Source: Saccharibacillus sp. O23
Lineage (GTDB): Bacteria; Bacillota; Bacilli; Paenibacillales; Paenibacillaceae
DNA length: 64,000 nt
Assembly: GCF_002205895.1 (NCBI RefSeq)
Contig: NZ_NJDE01000002.1
Location: 62,001 to 126,000, forward strand
Reading direction: 5' to 3'
Below are positions 8,352-17,220 of the stretch, one piece after another. A program made the position numbers and the translations under genes. The first letter of the stretch is position 1. Each line of letters begins with the position of its first letter. Under the pieces are notes generated by a model. The model was given only the letters and a program-made list of their open reading frames with translations. It was not told the origin of the DNA and ran no database searches.

Positions 8352-8391
8352 AACGCCGGTCTTCGCGTATGAGCGAACCGGCGTTTTTCTT
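8352..8391 (+). terminator. Terminator of immunity cassette 3
   Basis: AACGCCGGTCTTCGC pairs with GCGAACCGGCGTT and is followed by TTTTTCTTTT. Third copy of the island's terminator stem. Confidence 0.88.
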
Positions 8392-8392
8392 T

Positions 8393-8700
8393 TCCCCATC
8401 ACGAAATCCCCATTCTCTATCCTCACCCGCCAAACCCCGCCGTTAAGCCATTCTCTTGCCAATCCCACCGCATAAAATCACCCTTTCCGCAAAAAACGCC
8501 ACTTTTTTTACCCAACGTTTTCGTCAAAAAATCGCCATCAGGGCGAATATGAGTCATTGCCCGGAGCGGATCCGGCGGGTAGAGTGGGGACCAGAAATTG
8601 AATACGCTTTCAGTCGATCGGCGGGATCTTTTCTCCCTACATACGAATCCCGTCTCAGGCCGCTTAAGCGTTTCGTTCATCCTATCTACGGAGGTGACTC
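8393..8700. other. Intergenic region upstream of the sugar importer
   Basis: About 300 bases without a credible gene. GC content returns to the level of the right flank. A possible promoter is TTGCCC at 8557 and TAGAGT at 8580 with a 17-base spacer; it is weak. GGAGGTG just before 8701 is the ribosome binding site of the first permease. No binding-protein-type repeat was found here. Confidence 0.4.
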
Positions 8701-9651
8701 ATGCAGCGCAAATCGATCGCCCTGCGCGGTTCGGCGGAGCGCAGAAGCTATCCCATGCTCAGACGCTACGCCAGCCACAAATACTATTTTCTGATGCTGC
8801 TGCCGGTCCTGGCCTACTTCATCATCTTCCATTACGTCCCGATCTACGGGGTGCTGATGGCGTTTCAGGACTACCGGATCTTCAAAGGCATCTCGGGCAG
8901 CGAGTTCGTGGGACTGAAGCATTTCCGCGAATTGTTCGACGGGATCTACTTCCTGCCGGTGCTGAAGAATACGCTCATTATTAACGCGTACAAGATTCTG
9001 TTCGGGTTCCCGGCTCCGATCATTCTGGCTCTGCTGATCAACGAGATCATGCGGCCGAAGTTCAAGAAGTTCGTGCAGACGGTCAGCTACCTGCCGCATT
9101 TCCTGTCTTGGATCGTACTGTCGGGCATCATCATCGAAGTGCTGTCGCCGAGCCGCGGCATCGTGAACATGATCTTGATGGAGTTCGGCTTCCAGCCGAT
9201 CTACTTCCTCGCCGATACGAGTTGGTTCCGTTCGGTATTGGTCAGCACGGAAGTATGGAAAGGCGTCGGCTTCTCGGCGATCATCTACTTGGCCGCGATC
9301 GCGGGCATCAGCCCCGATCTGTACGAAGCGGCGGAAGTGGACGGCATCAGCCGATTGAAGAAGGTCTGGTACATTACGCTGCCGTCGATCGCGCCGGTCA
9401 TCGTGATCATGATCATTCTGAATTCCGGCAGCATCATCAACGACGATTTCGATCAGATCTTCAACTTATTGAACACCAACGTGCAGAGCGTCGGCGACGT
9501 GATCTCGACTTACACGTATACCGAAGGCATCGCCAAGATGAATTACAGCTACGCCGCCGCCGTCGGATTGTTTAAGAACGTGATCGCTTTGATCATGGTA
9601 TTGACCGCCAACACGATCGCCCGCCGTTTCAGCGATCAGGCGATTTTCTAG
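8701..9651 (+). CDS. Carbohydrate ABC transporter permease, LplB/YtcP-partner type
   Basis: 316 residues, six hydrophobic segments, with the binding-protein-dependent transport signature EAAEVDG and then the LP of the coupling helix (ITLPSIAPV). The N-terminal HYVPIYGVLMAFQDYRIF pattern is typical of the LplB-like permeases that import complex plant or animal glycan fragments in Paenibacillaceae. It pairs with the permease at 9673 and the lipoprotein at 10679. No ATPase gene is present, as is usual for this class, which shares an MsmX-like ATPase. The start has a strong GGAGGTG site. Confidence 0.93.
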   Translation: MQRKSIALRGSAERRSYPMLRRYASHKYYFLMLLPVLAYFIIFHYVPIYGVLMAFQDYRIFKGISGSEFVGLKHFRELFDGIYFLPVLKNTLIINAYKILFGFPAPIILALLINEIMRPKFKKFVQTVSYLPHFLSWIVLSGIIIEVLSPSRGIVNMILMEFGFQPIYFLADTSWFRSVLVSTEVWKGVGFSAIIYLAAIAGISPDLYEAAEVDGISRLKKVWYITLPSIAPVIVIMIILNSGSIINDDFDQIFNLLNTNVQSVGDVISTYTYTEGIAKMNYSYAAAVGLFKNVIALIMVLTANTIARRFSDQAIF

Positions 9652-9672
9652 GAAGAGAGGAGGAGCCAAGAA

Positions 9673-10557
9673 GTGAAAATCAAAAATCGCAGTTGGGGCG
9701 ACCGCATCTATGTCGGGTTCGCGTATACCGTATTGGTTCTGCTCTGCGCGTCGATCATCGTCCCGATGCTTCAAGTGGTGACGATCTCGATGAGTCCGGT
9801 GGAAGTCATCAACAGCTACGGCTTCCATCTGTTTCCGACCAAATTCGATTTCAGCGGCTACGAGCAGGTCTTCCGCAAATCGATCATTTGGACCGCTTAC
9901 GGAAACACGATTATCCGTACCGTACTGGGTACCGCGCTGACCGTCATGCTGACCTTTATGGGCGCGTATCCGTTGTCTAAAAAAACGCTGCCTCATCGTC
10001 CGTTCTGGACGGCGCTGATCGTGTTCACGATGTTCTTCTCCGGGGGACTGATTCCGAGCTACATGCTGATCAAAAACTTGGGTCTCATGAACTCCGTGTG
10101 GTCGTTGGTCCTGCCCGGCGTGGTCAGCGTGTTCCTGCTGTTGATCGTCCGCAACTTTATCTCCGCGCTGCCGGAAAGTCTGGAAGAGTCGGCCAAAATC
10201 GACGGCGCCGGCGAAATGTACATCCTCTGGAAGATCATCATGCCGCTGTCCATGCCGATTCTCGCGACCGTCTCGCTCTACAGCGCCGTCGGCCATTGGA
10301 ACGCTTGGTTCGACTCCATGCTGTACATTCAGGACGAACATAAACAGGTGCTTCAATTGATCCTGCGCCGCATCGTCATCGACGGCACGCTCGATCCGGC
10401 CGCCGGCGGCGGAGCGGATCTGATCGACAAGCCGGTCAACGGCGAATCCATGAAGATGGCGACGCTGGTCGTATCGATCGTGCCGATCATCTGCGTGTAT
10501 CCGTTCCTGCAAAAGTATTTCGTCAAAGGCACCATGCTCGGTTCGGTCAAAGGTTGA
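9673..10557 (+). CDS. Carbohydrate ABC transporter permease, YtcP type
   Basis: 294 residues with six membrane segments. GTG start at 9673 following GAGAGGAGGAGCC. The coupling motif EESAKIDGAGE ends in IIMPLS. The C terminus (YPFLQKYFVKGTMLGSVKG) is the conserved ending of the YtcP group. Forms the second half of the heterodimeric channel with the upstream permease, 21 bases apart. A promoter with an embedded palindrome follows at 10576, so the lipoprotein gene can also be transcribed separately. Confidence 0.93.
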   Translation: MKIKNRSWGDRIYVGFAYTVLVLLCASIIVPMLQVVTISMSPVEVINSYGFHLFPTKFDFSGYEQVFRKSIIWTAYGNTIIRTVLGTALTVMLTFMGAYPLSKKTLPHRPFWTALIVFTMFFSGGLIPSYMLIKNLGLMNSVWSLVLPGVVSVFLLLIVRNFISALPESLEESAKIDGAGEMYILWKIIMPLSMPILATVSLYSAVGHWNAWFDSMLYIQDEHKQVLQLILRRIVIDGTLDPAAGGGADLIDKPVNGESMKMATLVVSIVPIICVYPFLQKYFVKGTMLGSVKG

Positions 10558-10575
10558 TCCATAGACCCAGCCGGG

Positions 10576-10604
10576 TTCACAGCTCGGACAATGTCCGATA
10601 TAAT
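10576..10604 (+). promoter_or_regulatory. Promoter with palindromic operator in the spacer, upstream of the binding protein
   Basis: TTCACA at 10576-10581 and TATAAT at 10599-10604 are separated by exactly 17 bases. Within the spacer, 10584-10598 is a perfect inverted repeat TCGGACA-A-TGTCCGA. This geometry places a repressor exactly over the RNA polymerase site. The promoter would give the lipoprotein gene extra expression over the permeases. Confidence 0.75.
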
Positions 10605-10678
10605 TTAAGCGGACGGCTATGCGTTTCCTGACATAAAGAAAGGAAGCGTATAGACGCCGTATCTGGAGGGAATAAGGA

Positions 10679-12244
10679 ATGAGAAAAGAGCGATGGGGTC
10701 ACAAATGGGCAGGATTCGCCGCGGCGGCGCTGTTGGTCGGCACGCTGACGGCATGCGGCGGAGGCAAAACGTCGGATTCCGCGGGAGCGGCCGCCGATCC
10801 GTCGAAGCCAGTCGAACTGGATTGGCTGGCGTATAACTCGTATGCCCAACCCGATCCGAATTCGGATATTTTCAAGATGGTAGAGAAGAAATTCAACGCG
10901 AAGTTCAATGTCTGGTACGTCGATACGCAGCAGTGGAACGATCAGGTCAACGTCAAATTCGCGGCAGGCGAAATTCCGGACGTGCTTCAGATTCGGGAGC
11001 AGATTCCGAAGTATGTCGCGAACGGCATTCTGGCCGACATTTCCGAAGACGATATTCGCAAATACGCGCCGACGTACGCCAAAGTCATCGACGAATACGA
11101 CGCTTCGCTGTGGAACACGGTCAAGTACGAAGGCAAGATCTACGCGCTGCCGTCCATCAACCTGAACGGAGACTATCCGCAGTCGCTCGTCTGGCGCAAA
11201 GACTGGCTGGATAAAGTCGGCATTACTAAAATTCCCGAAACGTTAGAGGAATTTGAAACCGCTTTAAAGAAGTTCCGTAACGAGGACCCCGACGGCAACG
11301 GCAAAAAAGACACGTACGGCATGTCCGACCATGCGATCCCGTTCGTGCTCGGCGCGTTCGGACTGCCGGCGGACAATACCAACTATGTCCTCAAAGACGG
11401 CAAGATCGAGTTCGCGGCGGTGCAGCCGGAGATGAAAGAAGCGCTTGCGCTGCTGAACAAATGGTACAAAGAGGAGCTGATCGATCCCGAATTTATCACG
11501 GGCGAGAATACCGGCGGATATTGGGCGGATTCGCAAGCGTTCTACAACAACCGCATCGGTCTTACCGGCGGCGGCATGTTCTACCATTGGCGCAACAAGC
11601 CGATCGGCGAAGGCGACGCGGGCGGCGGACAATATCTGAACTTCAAGAAAGCGCAGCCGAACGGCGAGATCGCTTTCGGAGTGCCGCCGGTCGGTCCGAA
11701 CGGGCAGTCGGGCGCGCCTCAGTGGGGCGTCAGCAGCACCCCGGTCGGCATCACGCCTAAAGCCGCCGAAGATCCGCGCAAATTGCAGACGATCTTGACC
11801 ATGCTGGAGGCCAGCTTCACGGATTACGATTATTACATGACGGTGTTCCGCGGCACGGAAGGCGTCGACTGGAAGAAGGAAGGCGACACGGTCGTCAATA
11901 TCGAGGACCCGAACGACGACAATGCCAGCTTCAAACGCGGCGCGCAGGTGTTCAGCATGATGGAGAACCCGGAGTTCGGCAAGAAAGCGTTCAGCGGATT
12001 GTACAAGTTCGGCGATTCCGTCAAAACGAAAGGGTATCCGCCGGTCATCGCTCCGGCCGTGGACAGTCTGTCGCAATATTCGGGCAACCTCGGCAAACTT
12101 CAGAAAGAAACGTACACCAAGATCATCATCGGCGAGCAGCCGGTCGACAGCTTCGACAAGTTCGCGAAGACCTTTATGGATAACGGCGGTTCCCAAGTCT
12201 TGAAAGACGTCAACGAAGCGTATCAGAAAATGGTCGGCGAGTAA
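10679..12244 (+). CDS. Extracellular sugar-binding lipoprotein of ABC importer
   Basis: 521 residues. Lipoprotein signal peptide with lipobox LTAC (Cys about residue 26), then the fold of family 1 solute-binding proteins of the LipO type. It captures oligosaccharides outside the membrane and delivers them to the permeases encoded at 8701 and 9673. A Ca-loop-like DPDGNGKKDTYG sequence is present around residues 202-213, as in many members. The ribosome binding site GGAGGGAA is close to the ATG. A heparinase-type lyase follows, so uronic-acid-containing oligosaccharides are the likely cargo. Confidence 0.92.
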   Translation: MRKERWGHKWAGFAAAALLVGTLTACGGGKTSDSAGAAADPSKPVELDWLAYNSYAQPDPNSDIFKMVEKKFNAKFNVWYVDTQQWNDQVNVKFAAGEIPDVLQIREQIPKYVANGILADISEDDIRKYAPTYAKVIDEYDASLWNTVKYEGKIYALPSINLNGDYPQSLVWRKDWLDKVGITKIPETLEEFETALKKFRNEDPDGNGKKDTYGMSDHAIPFVLGAFGLPADNTNYVLKDGKIEFAAVQPEMKEALALLNKWYKEELIDPEFITGENTGGYWADSQAFYNNRIGLTGGGMFYHWRNKPIGEGDAGGGQYLNFKKAQPNGEIAFGVPPVGPNGQSGAPQWGVSSTPVGITPKAAEDPRKLQTILTMLEASFTDYDYYMTVFRGTEGVDWKKEGDTVVNIEDPNDDNASFKRGAQVFSMMENPEFGKKAFSGLYKFGDSVKTKGYPPVIAPAVDSLSQYSGNLGKLQKETYTKIIIGEQPVDSFDKFAKTFMDNGGSQVLKDVNEAYQKMVGE

Positions 12245-12294
12245 GAGGGAAAAGGGACGCTTCGGCGTTCCGCCTACATACCCGCAGCGTCAAC

Positions 12295-12319
12295 GCCGTC
12301 GCCCTTCGGGGGCGGCGGC
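12295..12319 (+). other. GC-rich hairpin between binding protein and lyase
   Basis: GCCGTCGCCC-TTCG-GGGGCGGCGGC forms a strong stem with a TTCG loop. No T run follows directly (CGTTTGCGGCTTT), so it may stabilise the upstream message or attenuate transcription into the lyase gene rather than end it. Confidence 0.5.
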
Positions 12320-12384
12320 CGTTTGCGGCTTTATTCGGAATTCATACTATTCGTAACGGAACACGATCGAGGAGGATCAGACTT

Positions 12385-14235
12385 ATGATAGCTTATCATC
12401 GATTGAGAGACGCGATCTTGCAGGTAGAGAAGCGGCCGGACGATCTGGCCGGAGCGGCGATCACGCCGGAGAAATTGGCGGAGCTGCGCGAATCGGAGCG
12501 CTTGGCGGAGCTGCTCGGCGAGATTCGCGCCGAAGCGAAATTAGGGACGGAAGAAGCGCTGCCGGCGCTGCGTTTCGCCGATTTCCAAGCGTTTCGCGAG
12601 CGCGGCACGCGCTTCGAATGCGAACGGCCTTATTTCCGCCGCCGGTCGCGGCTGCTCGCGCTGACGCTCGCGCTGCTGATCGACGAAGACGACAGGTATC
12701 TGGCGCTGCTGGAGCAGACGATCTGGGAGATCTGCGGCGAATACAGTTGGGCGGTGCCGGCGCATCTGCCTTACGGCGTGAGCGAAGCCGGCGAAGACAT
12801 CCTGCCGCCGGACGAGATCGTCGACCTGTTCGCGGCGGAGACGGCTCATGCGCTCGCCGAGCTGCTGTCGCTGGTCGGAGATCGGCTGCATCCGTGGATC
12901 GCGCAGCGGATCCGGCACGAAGTGGAACGCCGGATCTTCAAGCCGGCGTTCGGCAGCGAGCGTCCGTTCTTCTGGTTCTCGGTCGAGAACAACTGGTCGG
13001 CCGTCTGCGCCGGAGCGGTCGGCATGGCCGCGCTGCTGCTGGTCGAAGACCGGGAGCGTCTGGCTTGGATGCAGGCGAAGGTCGTCGACGCGATGGAGAG
13101 TTTCCTTGCCGGTTACGGCGACGACGGATGCTGCCTCGAAGGCGCCGGATATTGGACCTACGGCTTCGGTTATTACGTCTACTGGGCCGAGATGCTGCAC
13201 GCTTATACCGGCGGCGCGATCGATCTGCTTCAAGGCGAGAAGATCCGCCGCATCGCGGCTTATGCGGGCAGCGTCTCGCTGACCGTGCCGGCCTGCGTCA
13301 ATTATTCGGACTGTTCGCCGTCCATGCGCCTGCATCCGGGGCTGATCAGCCGTCTGCGGAAGCGCACCGGCGCGCCCGCTCCGGCCGTTCCTTATCCGCC
13401 TTCGTTCCACGACGACCACTGCTACCGCTGGCCGCATCAGGTCCGCAATCTGCTGTGGACCGACGAGAGCACGCTGCGCGGCGAGAACGAACCCGGCACG
13501 ACTTTGTTCGAAGACGCCGGATGGATCATCGACAAACGCGATACTCCCGCAGGCTTGTTCGCGTTCTCCGCGAAAGGCGGAACCAACGCGGAATCGCATA
13601 ACCATAACGATCTGGGCCATTTTATCGTCCATGCCGGCGGCGAGACGCTGCTGACGGACCTCGGTCCGGGCGTGTACACGCAGGACTATTTCGGTCCCGA
13701 ACGGTACAAATACTTGAACACGTCTTCGCGCGGCCATTCGGTCCCGGTAATCAACGGGCAGGAACAATCCGACGGCCATGAACGCCGGGCGCGGATTCTT
13801 CGCAGCGACAACGACGGCGAAGGGCTGCATTTCGATCTCGAATTGACGACGGCTTACGGCGAAGAAGCCGGCCTGTCGTCGTACATCCGGCATTTCGTCT
13901 GGCAGGCGGAGAACGGCCGATCTTCGGCTTCGCTCGCAGTTCGGGATGTATTCGAATTCGCGTCCGAGGCGGCGGAATCCGGCGGCAGCGAGATCGTCGA
14001 GCATTTCGTCAGCTTGCACCGTCCGGAGCTGTCTCCCGGCGCGGTCGTCTGGCAGGGCGAGCGCGGCCGCGTCGAACTGAATTATGACGCCTCCGTATTC
14101 GAACCGTCGGTCGAACAGTTGGAGAGCAACGCCCATCTGGGCCAGATGCAGAACGTGTACCGCACCGCGCTGACCGCGCGGAATCTGCCGCAGCGTTTCG
14201 TCGGCGAGTGGACGTTAAGCTGCACGGCAGAGTAG
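12385..14235 (+). CDS. Heparinase II/III family polysaccharide lyase
   Basis: 616 residues. An all-helical toroid domain (about 60-340, ENNWSAVCAGAVGMAALLL, GYWTYGFGYYVYWAEML) is followed by the beta-sandwich heparinase II/III domain with AESHNHNDLGHFIVHAGGE (about residues 410-430) holding the conserved His and Asn. Enzymes of this type cleave uronic-acid-containing glycans by beta-elimination. No signal peptide is seen, so it acts inside the cell on imported oligosaccharides. The importer upstream and the AraC-type sensor downstream support a single uptake-and-degradation locus. GAGGAGGAT precedes the ATG. The precise substrate is unknown. Confidence 0.88.
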   Translation: MIAYHRLRDAILQVEKRPDDLAGAAITPEKLAELRESERLAELLGEIRAEAKLGTEEALPALRFADFQAFRERGTRFECERPYFRRRSRLLALTLALLIDEDDRYLALLEQTIWEICGEYSWAVPAHLPYGVSEAGEDILPPDEIVDLFAAETAHALAELLSLVGDRLHPWIAQRIRHEVERRIFKPAFGSERPFFWFSVENNWSAVCAGAVGMAALLLVEDRERLAWMQAKVVDAMESFLAGYGDDGCCLEGAGYWTYGFGYYVYWAEMLHAYTGGAIDLLQGEKIRRIAAYAGSVSLTVPACVNYSDCSPSMRLHPGLISRLRKRTGAPAPAVPYPPSFHDDHCYRWPHQVRNLLWTDESTLRGENEPGTTLFEDAGWIIDKRDTPAGLFAFSAKGGTNAESHNHNDLGHFIVHAGGETLLTDLGPGVYTQDYFGPERYKYLNTSSRGHSVPVINGQEQSDGHERRARILRSDNDGEGLHFDLELTTAYGEEAGLSSYIRHFVWQAENGRSSASLAVRDVFEFASEAAESGGSEIVEHFVSLHRPELSPGAVVWQGERGRVELNYDASVFEPSVEQLESNAHLGQMQNVYRTALTARNLPQRFVGEWTLSCTAE

Positions 14236-14341
14236 AAACCGGAAGTTCGAATCGCAAATTCAGCCTGCGGTTCGAATCCGTATACGCAAGCGTTTGAAGC
14301 AGACCTCGCGCCGCTTCGAATGACCGAAAGGAGGAACCCGA

Positions 14342-16711
14342 ATGCCGAATCGGCAGCCGCACCCCGCTCCGCCGACGTTATCCGCCGACCCGGTTTCTCG
14401 TAACGGTTCCCCGAGAGCGGATCGTCCGAAGCCCGCTTATTATTTTTCCCGATTGCTGTTCTTCAATATCGTCTTGATTCTGCTGCTCGGCGTGCTGCCG
14501 CAGGTCGGCATCTTCCAGTACATGATTCAGGCTTACAATAACGAGCTATACCGCTTCAACACGCAGTCGGTCAAGCAGATCCAGAACACGGTGGACGAGC
14601 AGCTGCTGATGCCGACCGTGCAGATCGCCAAACGCAATCTGACCGAGATGTCGGACGACCGCAATCCGTTGTTCTATCCGATGACGCACAAGATCCGCAA
14701 CGATTATTCGGCGATCGTCGACGTGCAGGAGACGTTGTCCGCGCTGCAATCGGAACAGCCGTTTATCCGCTACGTGGACATGTACTACATGAACGATCCG
14801 GTCTTTTTCTACGGAACCCGTTATTTCTATTTCCCGGACGAGTCGCGGCGCGAAGACGCTCTCCGCGACAAGTGGTTGAACGATTTCCTGACGACGGACG
14901 CGCAGGTCGGTTGGTATGCGGCTTCCGCGCCGGACGCGTCGGGAACGAGCGAACGGCTGATCAGCTACGTGCGCAGCTATCCGTATTTCGCGCCGGTCGA
15001 CCGGCGCAAAGCGATCTTCGCGATCCATCTTAAGGAAAGTGCCGTCCGGCAGACGCTGAACGATAGCTTCGAACCGTCCAGCGGACTGGCGCTCATTCTC
15101 GATAAACAGGGCAATCTGATCTCGGCCAACGGGGAAGAAGCGGGCGGCGAGGCTTACGACCATGCGGCGAAGTTGTGGGCGGATCGGGAGAAAGGCGGCG
15201 AGGCGGACAGCGCGGCGGACGACGGGCAGGGCAGCTTCGAGACCACGTTCGACGGCCGCGAAGCCGTCGTCGCGTACGCGCATTCCCGCGTCAACGATTG
15301 GGATTACGTGACGCTGGTGGACAAGAGCCTGTTCTACAAAAAAGCGGCCGATCTCAAAAACCTGATGTACGCCCTCTGGGCGGGGCTGCTGGTGGTCGGA
15401 TTCCTGCTGCTGTACATGCTGACCAAACGCCAGTATCAGCCGATCGATACGACGCTCAAGCAGTATTCGTCGCAGCTTCACGACCTGAACGAGCAGCTGT
15501 CGATCAACAAACCGGTGATCAAATATCACGCCGTGATGGGTTTGCTGACCGGAGAAGAAGCCGCCGACAACAGCGGAGAAAAAGAAACGCACCGATTCTT
15601 GGATCTGAGTCTGAAAGAGGAACGGCTCTGCTGTTTCGTTCTGCAGCCTCGTGCGGCGAGCGATCCCGGCCTGCCCGCACCGCCGCAGTTGGCCGAAACG
15701 TACCAGCTCGCCGAACGGCTGGAGACGCAGGCTTCGCGGATCGAAGAGCAAGCGGTCTTATGGGCGATCGTGGCTCCGGACCGCAGTCTCTACGGCATCG
15801 TGAACGCTTCTTGTTCCGCAGAAGAATTGGAAGAACGGCTCTTGGACGTGCTCGCTTCGACCGTCGGCGAACGGTATACCTTATGCATCGGCGGCGTGCG
15901 CGAGCAGAGCTCCGGTGCGGCAGCCGAGTCGCACGCCGAAGCGCTCGAAGCGGGCCGGTACGGCTTTTTCTATCCGGAGCGAACTTGCTTGAACTACCGG
16001 GAGCTTCATGCCGCGGAGCGCGTATCGACGGGAGGCTCCGTGCGGTTCTTCGCCGAGTTGGAACAAGCGCTGCGCGCGGGCGACGAGAACCGGGCGCTGC
16101 AAGCGGTCGGCGGCGCGATCGAAGAGACGCTGGCCGGCGCGTATACCGCGGACTACGGGCAGCATCAGCTGATCGAGCTGGTCTATACGCTCCATAAGAC
16201 GCTCAAAGGACTGGGCATCGATACACAGCAGCTGTTCGGCGCGGATATTCGCGGCGAAGCGCGCAGCCGGCCGGATATTCGGGCGTACCGGCAGTGGTTG
16301 GAAGACTTGATTCGCCGCGCGTTCCGCCATCTCGACGAACGCCGCCAGCGTACCAACCGCGATCTTGTGGAAGGCGTGCGGCAGTTTATCGCGGATCATC
16401 TGTACGACGAGATTAGCCTCGACCGCGCGGCCGCTCATCTGGGCGTGACGCCGAATTATGTCAGCCGTCAGTTCAAGCTGAACACGGGCATGACGTTCAT
16501 CGAATATACGACGGCCCGCAAGCTGGAAGCGGCGGCCGTTCTGCTGCAAGAAGGCGAGTTGAACGTCAGCGCGATCGCCGAGAAGTTGGGTTACCAATCG
16601 ACGAACCATTTTATCCGCATCTTCAAAGAAAAATACGGCGTGACGCCCAAACAATATCAGAAGAACGGACTTCCCGAAACGGACGATCCGCCGAATCAAG
16701 GAATCTCTTGA
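14342..16711 (+). CDS. Membrane-bound AraC-family transcriptional regulator with extracytoplasmic sensor
   Basis: 789 residues. Two membrane segments (about residues 36-56 and 340-358) bracket an extracytoplasmic Cache-like sensor domain. A cytoplasmic region follows, ending in an AraC-type double helix-turn-helix (about 680-785: ISLDRAAAHLGVTPNYVSRQF and NVSAIAEKLGYQSTNHFIRIF). This one-component sensor type is common in Paenibacillaceae next to LplB/YtcP importers and activates them. Its position after the lyase makes it the probable regulator of genes 8701-14235. The ribosome binding site is AAAGGAGGAA. Confidence 0.92.
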   Translation: MPNRQPHPAPPTLSADPVSRNGSPRADRPKPAYYFSRLLFFNIVLILLLGVLPQVGIFQYMIQAYNNELYRFNTQSVKQIQNTVDEQLLMPTVQIAKRNLTEMSDDRNPLFYPMTHKIRNDYSAIVDVQETLSALQSEQPFIRYVDMYYMNDPVFFYGTRYFYFPDESRREDALRDKWLNDFLTTDAQVGWYAASAPDASGTSERLISYVRSYPYFAPVDRRKAIFAIHLKESAVRQTLNDSFEPSSGLALILDKQGNLISANGEEAGGEAYDHAAKLWADREKGGEADSAADDGQGSFETTFDGREAVVAYAHSRVNDWDYVTLVDKSLFYKKAADLKNLMYALWAGLLVVGFLLLYMLTKRQYQPIDTTLKQYSSQLHDLNEQLSINKPVIKYHAVMGLLTGEEAADNSGEKETHRFLDLSLKEERLCCFVLQPRAASDPGLPAPPQLAETYQLAERLETQASRIEEQAVLWAIVAPDRSLYGIVNASCSAEELEERLLDVLASTVGERYTLCIGGVREQSSGAAAESHAEALEAGRYGFFYPERTCLNYRELHAAERVSTGGSVRFFAELEQALRAGDENRALQAVGGAIEETLAGAYTADYGQHQLIELVYTLHKTLKGLGIDTQQLFGADIRGEARSRPDIRAYRQWLEDLIRRAFRHLDERRQRTNRDLVEGVRQFIADHLYDEISLDRAAAHLGVTPNYVSRQFKLNTGMTFIEYTTARKLEAAAVLLQEGELNVSAIAEKLGYQSTNHFIRIFKEKYGVTPKQYQKNGLPETDDPPNQGIS

Positions 16712-16726
16712 ACGGGCTATGGCTTT

Positions 16727-16755
16727 TTGGGGATCGGGCATCGGAGTGCTATAAT
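16727..16755 (+). promoter_or_regulatory. SigA-type promoter of the hfq-like gene
   Basis: TTGGGG at 16727 and consensus TATAAT at 16750 with a 17-base spacer, about 66 bases before the ATG. Confidence 0.65.
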
Positions 16756-16820
16756 GGAAAAGAGGCGCTCCGGCACGTCCGGACGAACTCGATCCCCACG
16801 ACAGAGAGAGAGGGATAACG

Positions 16821-17054
16821 ATGCCTAACGGACCGACGGGAGAACCGAGAACGGGTTTCCAACAGGACGACCAGCTTCAGCAGCTTCGCGAACAAGGACG
16901 GGATTGCACGGTGATTACCGTCAACGGCGCGCGGATTCAAGGCAAGATCGAAGCGTTCGACCGCTTCGTCATTGTCGTGCGAACGCCTGCCGGCAAGCAG
17001 AGTCTGATCTACAAGCACGCCGTTTCGACGGTGGTCGCCGACTCGGCGAAATAA
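16821..17054 (+). CDS. hfq: Hfq-like RNA chaperone
   Basis: 77 residues. Sm-fold protein that binds small RNAs and A-rich mRNA tails as a hexamer. The Sm1 motif (VITVNGARIQGKIEAFDRF) and the Sm2 motif YKHAVSTVV are both close to the Hfq consensus (YKHAI). The N terminus (first 15 residues) and the strand with RTPAGKQSL are less conserved. It stands alone with its own promoter and terminator, away from the miaA context usual for hfq, so it may be an extra copy. The ribosome binding site is AGAGAGGGA. Confidence 0.85.
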   Translation: MPNGPTGEPRTGFQQDDQLQQLREQGRDCTVITVNGARIQGKIEAFDRFVIVVRTPAGKQSLIYKHAVSTVVADSAK

Positions 17055-17075
17055 CTTTTGCGTATGCAAGACCGA

Positions 17076-17126
17076 AAAACGGCTTCTGTCGGCGGCGAAT
17101 CTTTCGCTTCCGAGGGAAGTCGTTTT
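17076..17126 (+). terminator. Terminator after the hfq-like gene
   Basis: AAAACGGCTTC (17076-17086) pairs with GAAGTCGTTTT (one G-T pair) around a long loop, followed by the T run at 17122-17127. The inner loop also contains GC-rich pairing. Moderate evidence. Confidence 0.55.
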
Positions 17127-17220
17127 TGATAGGCGAATACCTTCTTCGGCAGGCGGAGCGGCGCAAGCCGGTTATTCGGGTAATGGTTAGCATCATACGC
17201 AGAAAGAGGGATATCCGTAC

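Noticed and set aside
8423-8680. Possible small minus-strand gene before the sugar importer
   Set aside because: No ribosome binding site and no plausible protein pattern; region is better explained as promoter and leader.
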